NCBI GenBank assembly: GCA_946480565.1
Contig: CAMLKR010000031.1
Span: forward strand, 1-18,297
Length of the DNA stretch: 18,297 bases
Direction: 5' to 3'
From: an uncultured Arenimonas sp.
GTDB lineage: Bacteria > Pseudomonadota > Gammaproteobacteria > Xanthomonadales > Xanthomonadaceae
Both the position numbers and the translations under genes were made by a program. Each line of letters begins with the position of its first letter. Within the stretch, counting starts at the first letter, position 1. Shown here in pieces: positions 1 to 6,664 of this stretch. Under the pieces are notes generated by a model. The model did not search any database, was not told the origin of the DNA, and saw nothing but the letters and a program-made list of their open reading frames with translations.

Positions 1-110
1 GCCTGGACGCCAGCCGGCCGCGGCTGATGGCCTTCCTCGAGCGCATCCACGGCCGCCCGGCCTACCAGCGCGCGTTGGAGAAGGGCGGGCCCTACACGCT
101 GATGAAGTGA
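1..110 (+). CDS. Glutathione S-transferase, C-terminal end (partial)
   Basis: Only the last 35 residues are present. They read in the frame that starts at base 3 and stop at TGA 108-110. The tail contains a predicted helix (LMAFLERIHGRPAYQRALEK) and ends GGPYTLMK. The pattern 'L..F..R...RPAYQRAL' followed by a short tail is the usual end of the all-helical C-terminal domain of bacterial glutathione S-transferases, which is the basis for the call. These enzymes conjugate or reduce substrates with glutathione in the cytoplasm. The thioredoxin-like N-terminal domain and the catalytic Ser/Cys/Tyr lie outside the window, so class and substrate cannot be judged. The next gene starts 26 bases downstream on the same strand and may be co-transcribed. 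Confidence 0.75.
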   Translation, partial: LDASRPRLMAFLERIHGRPAYQRALEKGGPYTLMK

Positions 111-136
111 GCCCCACCCCTTACGGAGGAGCCGCA

Positions 137-571
137 ATGAAACTTGCCACCTGCCTTGCCCTGGGCCTGCTTGCCGGCCTCGCCGGCGCGTCCGCGCCCG
201 AACCGCCGCCCGAGCCGGCCGCCGCCCCCGCCGGGTCCGCGCCGGGAGCGGGCGACCGAGCCTTCGCCGAGGCCCTCGTCGGCTGCCGGGCCGCGACCCA
301 CCAGGGTCCGCACCCGTTCGTGAAGGGCTTCGTGATCGACCACGCCATCACCGGCGAAACCGACGGGCACTGCGCCTACAGCCAGACCATGCCGGGCCAG
401 ATGCGCATGGAGTGCAAGCTTTCGGTCGAAGGCCGCGCCGGGCTGGCCGCCGAATTCCGCGACCTGTCGGAAGGCCGCATGAGCGGCGGCACCGGGTCGC
501 AGCCCGGCTGGAGCCGCGAGTGCGAGATCGTCACCCAGGACGGCAAGCGCATGCCGATGCAATCCGGCTGA
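137..571 (+). CDS. Small secreted protein of unknown function, four cysteines
   Basis: A 144-residue protein. I start it at ATG 137 because a strong Shine-Dalgarno (GGAGGA, 125-130) sits 6 bases upstream and the N-terminus MKLATCLALGLLAGLAGASA is a typical Sec signal peptide (cleavage near residue 20). A GTG at 107 overlapping the GST stop would add 10 residues before the signal and is unlikely. After the signal comes a Pro/Ala-rich linker (residues 21-40), then a compact domain (about 43-143) with four cysteines at 50, 79, 93 and 129, an even number that could form two disulfides in the periplasm. I do not recognise the family and see no catalytic motif or lipobox. It lies between a GST gene and a rhomboid gene on the same strand (28-base gap to the latter), so all three could share a transcript. 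Confidence 0.8.
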   Translation: MKLATCLALGLLAGLAGASAPEPPPEPAAAPAGSAPGAGDRAFAEALVGCRAATHQGPHPFVKGFVIDHAITGETDGHCAYSQTMPGQMRMECKLSVEGRAGLAAEFRDLSEGRMSGGTGSQPGWSRECEIVTQDGKRMPMQSG

Positions 572-599
572 GCGCCGGCACCCCGAGGAAAGGACGCCC

Positions 600-1211
600 A
601 TGCCCCTGAGCCATACGCTCCTCATCGTCGGACTCACCGCCCTGGTGTCCTGGCTGGCGTTCAGCCGACCGGCCCTGATGCAGGCGCTGGTGCTCTGGCC
701 GCCGGCCGTGACCCGCGGCCACCAGTACCACCGGTTCATCGGCTACGGCCTGGTGCACGCGGATTTCATGCACCTGCTGATGAACATGGTGACGCTGTAT
801 TTCTTCGGCAGCGCGATGGAAGGCTTCTACGCCGACTACCTGGGCCCGCTGGGCTTCGTCCTGTTCTATGCCTCGGCCCTGGTGGTCTCGGCGCTGCCGA
901 GCTACCTCAAGCACCGGCACGACCCGAAGTACGCGACCCTGGGCGCCTCGGGCGCGGTGTCGGCGGTGCTGTTCGCCTTCATCCTGCTTCAGCCCTGGGA
1001 AACGATCTACCTGTACTTCGTGCCGGTGCCGGCGATCCTGTTCGCGGTGGCCTACACCGGTTATTCGGTCTACATGAACCACCGCGGCGGCGACCGCATC
1101 AACCACAACGCCCACCTTTCCGGCGCGGCCTACGGCCTGCTGTTCACGGTGCTGATGGAGCCCCGGGTGATCGGGCATTTCCTGGCCGAGCTGGGCAACG
1201 TCGGCGGCTGA
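600..1211 (+). CDS. Rhomboid family intramembrane serine protease
   Basis: A 203-residue polytopic membrane protein. Rhomboids cleave transmembrane segments of substrate proteins within the inner membrane using a Ser-His dyad. The hallmarks are visible: HADFMHLLMN at 53-62 (H53, H58 and N62 match the HxxxxHxxxN of the second helix), GASGA at 115-119 with the nucleophile Ser117, and NAHLSGAAYG at 170-179 with the catalytic His172. Hydrophobic segments lie near 6-22, 57-72, 82-100, 112-130, 138-155 and 174-186, consistent with the six-helix bacterial core without an extra cytoplasmic domain. A purine-rich Shine-Dalgarno (AGGAAAGG, about 585-592) precedes the ATG. The substrate is unknown; the upstream secreted-protein gene is 28 bases away and could be co-transcribed, but nothing shows it is a substrate. 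Confidence 0.92.
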   Translation: MPLSHTLLIVGLTALVSWLAFSRPALMQALVLWPPAVTRGHQYHRFIGYGLVHADFMHLLMNMVTLYFFGSAMEGFYADYLGPLGFVLFYASALVVSALPSYLKHRHDPKYATLGASGAVSAVLFAFILLQPWETIYLYFVPVPAILFAVAYTGYSVYMNHRGGDRINHNAHLSGAAYGLLFTVLMEPRVIGHFLAELGNVGG

Positions 1212-1269
1212 GCCGGACGGCCGGGCGCGACCCGAGCGGCGGCTCCACCCGGCCATGCGAGAATGCCGC

Positions 1270-2640
1270 ATGACCGAATTCTCGAAACTTCCGCTGCTGC
1301 CCGAGCTGCACCAGGCCCTGGGCGTGCTCGACTACAGCCAGATGACCCCGGTGCAGGCCGCCAGCCTGCCGCCGATCCTGGCCGGCCGCGACGTGATCGC
1401 CCAGGCCCGCACCGGCAGCGGCAAGACCGCGGCCTTCGGCCTCGGCCTGCTGTCGAACATCGACCTGGCACAGACCGCCGTGCAGTCACTGGTGCTGTGC
1501 CCGACCCGCGAGCTGGCCGACCAGGTGGGCAAGGAAATCCGCCGGCTCGCGCGCTTCCTGCCCAACCTGAAGGTCTCGGTGTTCTGCGGCGGCGTGCCGC
1601 TGCGGCCGCACCTGGCGTCGCTGACGCATCTTCCGCACGTGGTCGTAGGCACGCCGGGCCGCATCCAGGAGCTGATCGACGAAGGCGCGCTGCCGCTGGC
1701 GCAGCTGCGCACGGTGGTGCTGGACGAAGCCGACCGGATGCTGGACATGGGGTTCGAGGCGGCCATCGCCGGCATCCTGTCGCAGGCGCCGAAAGAAAGG
1801 CAGACCCTGTTGTTCTCGGCCACGTTCCCGGAGGAGATCCGCGCCCTGGGCCGCCGCTTCCAGCGCGACCCGGAGGAGCACACCGTCGCCGACGGCGAGG
1901 GCGGGGCGATCGAGCAGCGCTTCTACGAGGTCGAGGCGCCGCGCAAGTCCGATGCCCTGGCCCTGCTGCTGGCCGACCTGGCACCGGAATCGGCCCTGGT
2001 GTTCTGCAATACCCGCCGCGACGTGGCCCAGGTCGCGGACGACCTGGCCCAGCGCGGCTTCGCGGTGCAGGCCCTGCATGGCGACCTCGAGCAGCGCGAA
2101 CGCGACGAAGTGCTGGTGTGTTTCGCCAACCGCAGCTGCGCCGTGCTGGTGGCGACCGACGTCGCCGCGCGCGGCCTGGACATCAAGGACCTGCCGCTGG
2201 TGATCAGCCATGGCCTGGCCAGCGACGCCGACACCCATACCCACCGCATCGGCCGCACCGGCCGCGCGGGCGGAGACGGCCTGGCGCTGGCGCTGGTGGC
2301 GTCGGCCGAACGCGGCCGCGTGGCTGGCATCGAGGAGAAGCTGGGCAAGGCCGTGCGCTGGGAGCGCATCGACCTGTCCCGTAAGCCCGGCAAACCGGCG
2401 CCCGCGGCCATGGTGACCCTGGTGATCGATGCCGGCCGCCAGGACAAGCTGCGGCCGGGCGACGTGGTGGGCGCGCTGACCGGCGAAGCGGGCCTGCCCG
2501 CGAACGCGATCGGCAAGATCGACGGCTTCGCGACCCGGACCTATGTCGCGATCGAGCGCAGCCAGGCCAGCAGGGCCCTGGACAGGCTGCGGGCCGGGAA
2601 GATCAAGGGCCGCAGCTTCCGGGTCCGGAAGCTGGGTTGA
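1270..2640 (+). CDS. dbpA: ATP-dependent RNA helicase DbpA
   Basis: A 456-residue DEAD-box helicase. In E. coli DbpA is stimulated by hairpin 92 of 23S rRNA and acts in late assembly of the 50S subunit around the peptidyl-transferase centre. All helicase motifs are intact: TPVQ 26-29, ARTGSGKT 46-53 (Walker A), PTRELA 78-83, TPGR 128-131, DEAD 152-155, SAT 183-185, VATDVAARGLDI about 294-305 and HRIGRTGRAG 325-334. The C-terminal segment (about 380-455, with LRPGDVVGALTG and GKIKGRSFRVRKL) matches the DbpA RNA-recognition domain and separates it from RhlE, RhlB and SrmB. I use ATG 1270 because MTEFSKL aligns with the E. coli start; an in-frame ATG at 1255 would add MRECR. No good Shine-Dalgarno is seen, and GAGAAT lies 5 bases before the ATG. 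Confidence 0.95.
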   Translation: MTEFSKLPLLPELHQALGVLDYSQMTPVQAASLPPILAGRDVIAQARTGSGKTAAFGLGLLSNIDLAQTAVQSLVLCPTRELADQVGKEIRRLARFLPNLKVSVFCGGVPLRPHLASLTHLPHVVVGTPGRIQELIDEGALPLAQLRTVVLDEADRMLDMGFEAAIAGILSQAPKERQTLLFSATFPEEIRALGRRFQRDPEEHTVADGEGGAIEQRFYEVEAPRKSDALALLLADLAPESALVFCNTRRDVAQVADDLAQRGFAVQALHGDLEQRERDEVLVCFANRSCAVLVATDVAARGLDIKDLPLVISHGLASDADTHTHRIGRTGRAGGDGLALALVASAERGRVAGIEEKLGKAVRWERIDLSRKPGKPAPAAMVTLVIDAGRQDKLRPGDVVGALTGEAGLPANAIGKIDGFATRTYVAIERSQASRALDRLRAGKIKGRSFRVRKLG

Positions 2641-2670
2641 CGCCGGGAGCGCGCGACGCACCTGCCACGG

Positions 2671-2690
2671 CGCGCCCAGCGGCTGGCGCG
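2671..2690. terminator. GC-rich hairpin between convergent genes
   Basis: A 20-base hairpin in the 66-base gap between dbpA and the convergent small gene. CCAG/CTGG with a CGG loop is continued by CGCG/CGCG across a one-base bulge, giving eight pairs. No T-tract follows on either strand, so it is at best a weak or Rho-assisted terminator or an mRNA 3'-end stabiliser. Confidence 0.35.
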
Positions 2691-2706
2691 GGTGGGGACC
2701 ATGGCC

Positions 2707-2898
2707 TCAGCGCCAGGGGCCGCCGGCGCGGGCCGGTTCGCGGCGCGGGGCCGACATCGCCCGGCGGCGGTTGATCTCGGCGTCCAGGCGGCGGTATTCG
2801 GCGCTGCCGATTTCTCCGGCCATGACCAGTTCCCAGAGCTGGGTGGCCAGCTCGTCGTCCATGACCTGCTTGGTGGGGAAGGGGATGACGATGCCCAT
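2707..2898 (-). CDS. Small conserved-looking protein, 63 aa, unknown function
   Basis: A 63-residue reading frame starting MGIVIPFPTKQVMDDEL. ATG 2898 is preceded by GGGAG eight bases upstream (read on the minus strand), a good ribosome-binding site, which argues for a real gene rather than a shadow frame. The start resembles many short bacterial proteins opening with 'IPFP'. The rest looks helical: residues 15-47 (ELATQLWELVMAGEIGSAEY, then a basic RRLDAEINRRR), ending in an Arg/Pro/Gly-rich tail. There are no cysteines, signal peptide or membrane segment, so it is probably a small cytoplasmic protein. It is convergent with dbpA and divergent from rluF. I cannot assign a function or family. 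Confidence 0.65.
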   Translation of the reverse strand: MGIVIPFPTKQVMDDELATQLWELVMAGEIGSAEYRRLDAEINRRRAMSAPRREPARAGGPWR

Positions 2899-2964
2899 GT
2901 TCTCTGCTCCCGTGTGTGAGGTGGCGTGGATGCGGCTCTCGGGAACAGCGCTGCATATTCCATG

Positions 2965-2988
2965 CCACCCCTGGGGGGTACGGGGTGG
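2965..2988. repeat. 7-bp inverted repeat in the intergenic region before rluF
   Basis: CCACCCC (2965-2971) and GGGGTGG (2982-2988) form a perfect inverted repeat with a 10-base spacer. It lies in the 275-base non-coding stretch 2899-3173 between the divergent 63-aa gene and rluF. The stretch should hold promoters for both; I see no convincing -35/-10 pair on the plus strand, and only a weak TATGCA-like -10 near 2953-2958 on the minus strand. The repeat could be an operator or simply a G/C-run coincidence. Confidence 0.3.
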
Positions 2989-3173
2989 TGAAGGGTCCAA
3001 CGGCCGGATTCCGGGAAGCCGGTCACAGCCTGGAGTCACCATGGCACAAGATCTTCGGTCCGGGAACCGGTCCGGGCACCAGACGGGCGCCGCCGGCGCG
3101 GGTGACTTGGCCGGCAGGCCATGCCAGCATGCGCGCCACTTCTGACGCAGCACGGCAGGCGCGACCCGTTTCC

Positions 3174-3887
3174 ATGCGACTCAACAAGCACATCAGCGAC
3201 TCCGGCTTCTGTTCCCGGCGCGAAGCCGACCGCCTGGTCGCCGAACGCCGCGTCACCGTGAACGGCCTGCCGGCCGGCATCGGCACCCAGGTGGCCGAGG
3301 GCGACGAAGTCCGCATCGACGGCCAGCCCCTGAAGCAGCGCGCCGCCAAACCCGGCGCCCGCAGGCACGTCTACATCGCGCTCAACAAGCCGGTCGGCAT
3401 CACCTGCACCACCGACACGGCGGTCAAGGGCAACATCGTCGACTTCGTCGGCCACGAGCAGCGCATCTTCCCGATCGGCCGCCTGGACAAGGATTCCGAA
3501 GGCCTGATCCTGCTCACCAGCAACGGCGACATCGTCAACCAGATCCTGCGCGCCGAGAACCACAAGGAGAAGGAATACCTGGTCGGCGTGAACCAGCCGG
3601 TGACCGACGATTTCCTGCGCGGCATGGCCAAGGGCGTGCGCATCCACGGCGAGATGACGCTGCCCTGCCGCACGCGCCGCATCGCCAAGTTCGGGTTCTC
3701 GATCGTGCTCACCCAGGGCCTGAACCGGCAGATCCGCCTCATGTCGGCGGCCTTCGGCTACCGCGTCACCCAGCTGCGCCGCATCCGCATCGCCAACGTC
3801 AGGCTGGCCGAACTCAAACCCGGCCGCTGGCGCAACCTCACCGAGGCCGAGCTGCGCGGCCTGCTGCCGGAACAGCGCGAGTGGTGA
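3174..3887 (+). CDS. rluF: 23S rRNA pseudouridine synthase RluF-like (U2604)
   Basis: A 237-residue RsuA/RluB/E/F-family pseudouridine synthase. It has an N-terminal S4 RNA-binding domain (about 1-50, MRLNKHISDSGFCSRREADR) and a catalytic domain whose motif GRLDKDSEGL (102-111) carries the catalytic Asp105. IALNKPVGI (68-76), KEYLVGVN and TQGLNRQIRLM (180-190) are also family motifs. NIVDFVGHEQRIFPIGRLDKDSEGL matches E. coli RluF closely, so I assign RluF, which modifies U2604 of 23S rRNA (E. coli numbering); RluB and RluE are less likely. It lacks the long basic C-terminal tail of the E. coli protein. ATG 3174 is used because it begins the S4 domain; ATG 3129 in frame would add 15 residues and is also possible. 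Neither start has a strong Shine-Dalgarno. Confidence 0.88.
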   Translation: MRLNKHISDSGFCSRREADRLVAERRVTVNGLPAGIGTQVAEGDEVRIDGQPLKQRAAKPGARRHVYIALNKPVGITCTTDTAVKGNIVDFVGHEQRIFPIGRLDKDSEGLILLTSNGDIVNQILRAENHKEKEYLVGVNQPVTDDFLRGMAKGVRIHGEMTLPCRTRRIAKFGFSIVLTQGLNRQIRLMSAAFGYRVTQLRRIRIANVRLAELKPGRWRNLTEAELRGLLPEQREW

Positions 3888-3922
3888 GCCCGGCGGCCCG
3901 CGGCCCGGCCGGAGTGATCGGC

Positions 3923-3928
3923 TAGAAT
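3923..3928 (+). promoter_or_regulatory. Probable -10 box of the tandem FKBP gene
   Basis: TAGAAT at 3923-3928 is one base off TATAAT. It predicts a transcript start near 3935 and a leader of about 31 bases that includes the GGAG Shine-Dalgarno at 3955-3958. No recognisable -35 element is present 16-18 bases upstream. Confidence 0.5.
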
Positions 3929-3965
3929 CCCCGCCCACGACGCCAACCGTTCCCGGAGTCCCCGC

Positions 3966-4796
3966 ATGAAAACGCACCCGGCCCTGGGCCTTGCGGTCCT
4001 GATCCTTGCCGGCCTGCTGTCCGCTGCCGCCGCTGCGGTCGCGCCGCTGCCGGCGCCGAAGCCACTGCAGGCGCCGCCTGCGAACGCCACCGAAACCGCC
4101 AGCGGCATGAGCTATGTCGTGCTCAAGGCCGGGCCCGACGCCCGGCGCACCGTGCGCGGCGAGTTCATCGAATACCGCGCCGACGTCTGGAGCGCCGACG
4201 GCGTCACCCGCTTCAATTCGCGGGAGTCGGGACCGGTGATCGGCTCGATCCGCCGTCTCGGTGCCGAACAGCCCGGCCTGGCCCGCGCCATCCTGAGCAC
4301 GCCGGTGGGCGAGACGCGGCGCTGGTGGATCGTGCCCGAGCGGCTCGCGCCCGGTTATCCCGGCATGCCCGCGCTGCCGCATGTGATCGACCTGACCGTG
4401 CTGGGCGAAAAGAGCCCGGTGCAGACGCCCGCCGAGCTGACGCCTCCGGCCGATGCCCTGCGCACCTCCAGCGGCCTGGCCTACAGGATCCTCAAGCAGG
4501 GGCCGGGCGGCGAGCGGCCCAACCGCCAAAGCACCGTGGTCATCGACTACAGCGGCTGGGACAGCCAGGGCCGGCTGTTCGACAGTTCGATCACCCGCGG
4601 CGAGCGCGCCAGCCTGCCGCTGCAGCACCTGATCCCGGGGTGGCAGGAAGGCCTGCCGCTGATGGCCCGCGGCGACAGCTACCGGTTCTGGATTCCCGGC
4701 CACCTGGCCTATGACACCCAGCCCGGCAGCAGCTCGCCCAAGGGCATGCTGGTGTTCGACATCACCCTGTACGACTTCAGCAACGACCCGCCCTGA
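3966..4796 (+). CDS. Secreted tandem FKBP-type peptidyl-prolyl isomerase-like protein
   Basis: A 276-residue protein with a Sec signal peptide (about 1-25), an Ala/Pro linker (26-45) and two FKBP-like domains. Domain 2 (about 167-271) looks canonical: VVIDYSGW (Y195), LFDSS (F205, D206), R211, LIPGWQEGL (222-230, W226), IPGHLAY (243-249) and a final LVFDITLYDF. FKBPs catalyse cis-trans isomerisation of prolyl bonds; this one should act in the periplasm. Domain 1 (about 46-148) shares the outline, starting 'SGMSYVVLK' against 'SGLAYRILK' of domain 2 and ending IVPERLAPGYP and VIDLTVLGE. However, FDSS is replaced by FNSR and the PGWxEGL loop is lost, so it is probably not catalytic. GGAG precedes ATG 3966. 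The gene is convergent with the flavoprotein gene, 21 bases away. Confidence 0.88.
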   Translation: MKTHPALGLAVLILAGLLSAAAAAVAPLPAPKPLQAPPANATETASGMSYVVLKAGPDARRTVRGEFIEYRADVWSADGVTRFNSRESGPVIGSIRRLGAEQPGLARAILSTPVGETRRWWIVPERLAPGYPGMPALPHVIDLTVLGEKSPVQTPAELTPPADALRTSSGLAYRILKQGPGGERPNRQSTVVIDYSGWDSQGRLFDSSITRGERASLPLQHLIPGWQEGLPLMARGDSYRFWIPGHLAYDTQPGSSSPKGMLVFDITLYDFSNDPP

Positions 4797-4801
4797 ACCC
4801 G

Positions 4802-4816
4802 GGCGGCGCGGCCGCC
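4802..4816. terminator. Hairpin in the gap between convergent genes
   Basis: GGCGGC (4802-4807) and GCCGCC (4811-4816) form a perfect six-pair stem with a GCG loop. It fills most of the 21-base gap between the FKBP stop and the flavoprotein stop. No T-tract follows on either strand, so intrinsic termination is uncertain. Confidence 0.35.
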
Positions 4817-4817
4817 G

Positions 4818-6056
4818 TTACCGATCGCGCGCGAGCCAGTCCGCGGCCGCGCGTCCGGCGCGCAGGCCGCTGGCGAAGCAGGCGGTGAGCAGGTAGCCGC
4901 CGGTCGGGGCTTCCCAGTCGAGCATCTCGCCGGCGCAGAACAGGCCCGGGCGGTCCGCGACCATCAGCCGCCCATCCAGGTTCTCCAGCCGCACGCCGCC
5001 GGCGCTGCTGATCGCCTCGGCGATCGGCCGCGGCCGCTGCAGCCGCAGCGGCAGCGACTTGATCGCGGCCGCCAGTCGGGCCGGATCCTCCAGTCTCGCC
5101 TTGTCCAGTACTTCACGCAGCAGCGCGGCCTTGACGCCCTCGATGCCGGCGCTGCGGCGCAGGTGTTCGGCCAGGCTGCGGCCCTTGCGCGGCCGGGAAA
5201 GCTCTGCGAGCAGCCGGGCCTCGTCGCGGCCGGGCGCCAGGTCCATGCGCAGCACCACCGACCCCTCGGCGTTCAAGCGCTCGCGCAGCGCCGCCGACAG
5301 GGCGTAGACCAGGCTGCCTTCCAGGCCGGTCGCGGTCGCCACGCATTCGCCCTGGCGCCAGGCGAGGGGGGCGGCGCCGTCGATGGCCAGCCGCACCGGC
5401 TTGACCGGCGCGCCGGCGAAACGCTGGGCGAAATACTCGCTCCAGCCGACATCGAAGCCGCAGTTGGCCGGCTCCAGCGGCGCGATGTCGACGCCGGCCT
5501 GCGCCAGCGGCGCCACCCAGGCTCCATCCGAGCCCAGCTCCGGCCAGCTGCCGCCGCCCATCGCCAGCACGGTCGCGCGGGCCTGGAAACAGGCCTCGCC
5601 GTCGGGTGTTTCGAAACGCAGCGCGCCATCGGCGGCGAAGCCGGTCCAGCGGTGCAGCACGTGGAAGCGCACGCCCTGTTCGCGCAGGCGCCGGACCCAG
5701 CCGCGCAGCAGCGGGGCCGCCTTCAGGTCGGCCGGGAACACCCGCCCCGAACTGCCGACGAAGGTTTCCACGCCCAGTCCGGCGGCCCAGCGCCGCAGCG
5801 CGTCGGCGTCGAAATCGCGCAGCCAGTCGGCGACTGCGCCGCGGCGCGCGCCATAACGCCCCACGAACGCCTCGAAGGGGTCGCTGTGGGTCAGGTTCAG
5901 GCCGCCCTTGCCGGCGATCAGGAACTTGCGCCCGACCGAGCCCTTGGCCTCGAACAGATCGACGGCGTGGCCGGCGGCACGCGCGGTTTCGGCGGCCATC
6001 AGGCCGGCGGGGCCGCCGCCGACGACGGCGAGGCCAGGCAGGGAAGTGGTTTGCAT
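4818..6056 (-). CDS. FAD-dependent oxidoreductase, HI0933/YhiN family
   Basis: A 412-residue flavoprotein. The N-terminus carries a Rossmann dinucleotide-binding motif (VVGGGPAGLMAAE, G13-G14-G15-P-A-G18) with acidic E36 closing the second strand, as for FAD or NAD binding. It is followed by GRKFLIAGKGGLNLTHS (42-58), the signature of the HI0933/YhiN/BaiN family. The C-terminal motif CAGEMLDWEAPTGGYLLTAC (374-393) is the second FAD-contacting segment. The length and the 'LDWEAPTGGYLLT' form suggest the TIGR03862-type subgroup. The physiological substrate of this family is poorly defined. No signal peptide or membrane segment is seen, so it should be cytoplasmic. TAGAAT lies exactly 6 bases before the ATG, with no Shine-Dalgarno, suggesting leaderless translation. 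The gene is divergent from the NUDIX gene. Confidence 0.9.
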   Translation of the reverse strand: MQTTSLPGLAVVGGGPAGLMAAETARAAGHAVDLFEAKGSVGRKFLIAGKGGLNLTHSDPFEAFVGRYGARRGAVADWLRDFDADALRRWAAGLGVETFVGSSGRVFPADLKAAPLLRGWVRRLREQGVRFHVLHRWTGFAADGALRFETPDGEACFQARATVLAMGGGSWPELGSDGAWVAPLAQAGVDIAPLEPANCGFDVGWSEYFAQRFAGAPVKPVRLAIDGAAPLAWRQGECVATATGLEGSLVYALSAALRERLNAEGSVVLRMDLAPGRDEARLLAELSRPRKGRSLAEHLRRSAGIEGVKAALLREVLDKARLEDPARLAAAIKSLPLRLQRPRPIAEAISSAGGVRLENLDGRLMVADRPGLFCAGEMLDWEAPTGGYLLTACFASGLRAGRAAADWLARDR

Positions 6057-6062
6057 GGCGCG

Positions 6063-6068
6063 ATTCTA
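6063..6068 (-). promoter_or_regulatory. -10 box for the flavoprotein gene, predicted leaderless
   Basis: Read on the minus strand this is TAGAAT, then CGCGCC, then the ATG at 6056. With the usual six bases between the -10 box and +1, transcription would start on the A of the start codon. There is no Shine-Dalgarno in the gap. Confidence 0.55.
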
Positions 6069-6100
6069 AGGCCCCGGCAGCGACCGGCGGACGGCATCGT

Positions 6101-6106
6101 TACAAT
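6101..6106 (+). promoter_or_regulatory. -10 box for the NUDIX gene, predicted leaderless
   Basis: TACAAT followed by CCCGCC and then ATG 6113. The six-base spacing places +1 on the start codon, mirroring the divergent flavoprotein promoter 33 bases away. No clear -35 is visible; the two promoters lie back to back within 56 bases. Confidence 0.55.
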
Positions 6107-6112
6107 CCCGCC

Positions 6113-6598
6113 ATGCCCTATACGCCCATCCTCGCCACCCTCGGCTACGTGCTGTCGCCGGATCGCCGCCGCTGCCTGATGGTCCACCGCAATGCCCGAC
6201 CCGGCGACCAGCATCTGGGTAAGTACAACGGCCTGGGCGGCAAGCTCGATCCGCACGAGGACGTGATGAGCGGCATGCGCCGCGAGATCCACGAGGAGTC
6301 CGGCCTGGTCTGCGAATCCATGCAGCTGCGCGGCACCGTCAGCTGGCCGGGTTTCGGCAAGCACGGGGAGGATTGGCTGGGTTTCCTGTTCCTCATCGAC
6401 CGCCACTGCGGCGAACCGCCGCCGCGCAACGAGGAGGGCGACCTGGAGTGGGTGGAGATCGCCCGCCTGGGCGAGTTGCCGCTGTGGGAAGGGGACCGGC
6501 ACTTCCTGCCCCTGGTCTTCGATGGCGACCCGCGACCGTTCCACGGGGTGATGCCCTATCGCGAAGGGCGGATGCAATCCTGGGCGTATTCGCGCTGA
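6113..6598 (+). CDS. NUDIX hydrolase, MTH1/MutT-like (8-oxo-dGTP diphosphatase)
   Basis: A 161-residue single-domain NUDIX protein. The Nudix box is complete at 43-65 (G43 x5 E49 x7 R57 E58 x2 E61 E62 x G64 L65), where the glutamates bind the metal and drive nucleoside-diphosphate bond hydrolysis. GKYNGLGGKLDPHED and the late segment PLWEGDRHFLPLVF...RPFHGVM resemble the MTH1 pattern (GxWNGFGGK..., WPDDxxWFPLL..., KFHG), which suggests sanitation of oxidised purine nucleotides such as 8-oxo-dGTP. Substrate choice within NUDIX enzymes is hard to predict from sequence, so that part is inference. The start at ATG 6113 fits the domain start and the -10 box directly upstream; a longer open frame upstream lies antisense to the flavoprotein gene and is discounted. 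Confidence 0.88.
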   Translation: MPYTPILATLGYVLSPDRRRCLMVHRNARPGDQHLGKYNGLGGKLDPHEDVMSGMRREIHEESGLVCESMQLRGTVSWPGFGKHGEDWLGFLFLIDRHCGEPPPRNEEGDLEWVEIARLGELPLWEGDRHFLPLVFDGDPRPFHGVMPYREGRMQSWAYSR

Positions 6599-6644
6599 AA
6601 ATCTGCTAAAAGTCGCCAAATGCGCCGATAAGCGATTCAATTAC

Positions 6645-6664
6645 CCGTTTCAATCAAGAAACGG
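6645..6664. repeat. Perfect 7-bp inverted repeat, possible operator
   Basis: CCGTTTC (6645-6651), spacer AATCAA, GAAACGG (6658-6664). It lies in the comparatively AT-rich start of the 253-base intergenic stretch 6599-6851. It overlaps a weak promoter-like pair, TTCAAT (6649-6654) and GATAAC (6673-6678) with an 18-base spacer, so it could be an operator for the downstream DUF2383-type gene. It could also be the stem of a terminator for the NUDIX gene, but no T-tract follows. Confidence 0.4.

Noticed and set aside
107..136. GTG start overlapping the GST stop for the secreted protein
   Set aside because: It would put ten residues before a clean signal peptide, while ATG 137 has a GGAGGA site directly upstream.
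2916..3173. 86-residue N-terminal extension of RluF
   Set aside because: The upstream frame is Arg/Gly/Pro-rich with no RluF similarity; the S4 domain begins at ATG 3174. ATG 3129 remains a possible alternative start.
3036..4703. 555-residue open frame on the minus strand
   Set aside because: It runs antisense across both rluF and the FKBP gene, which have clear family motifs, so it is a composition artefact.
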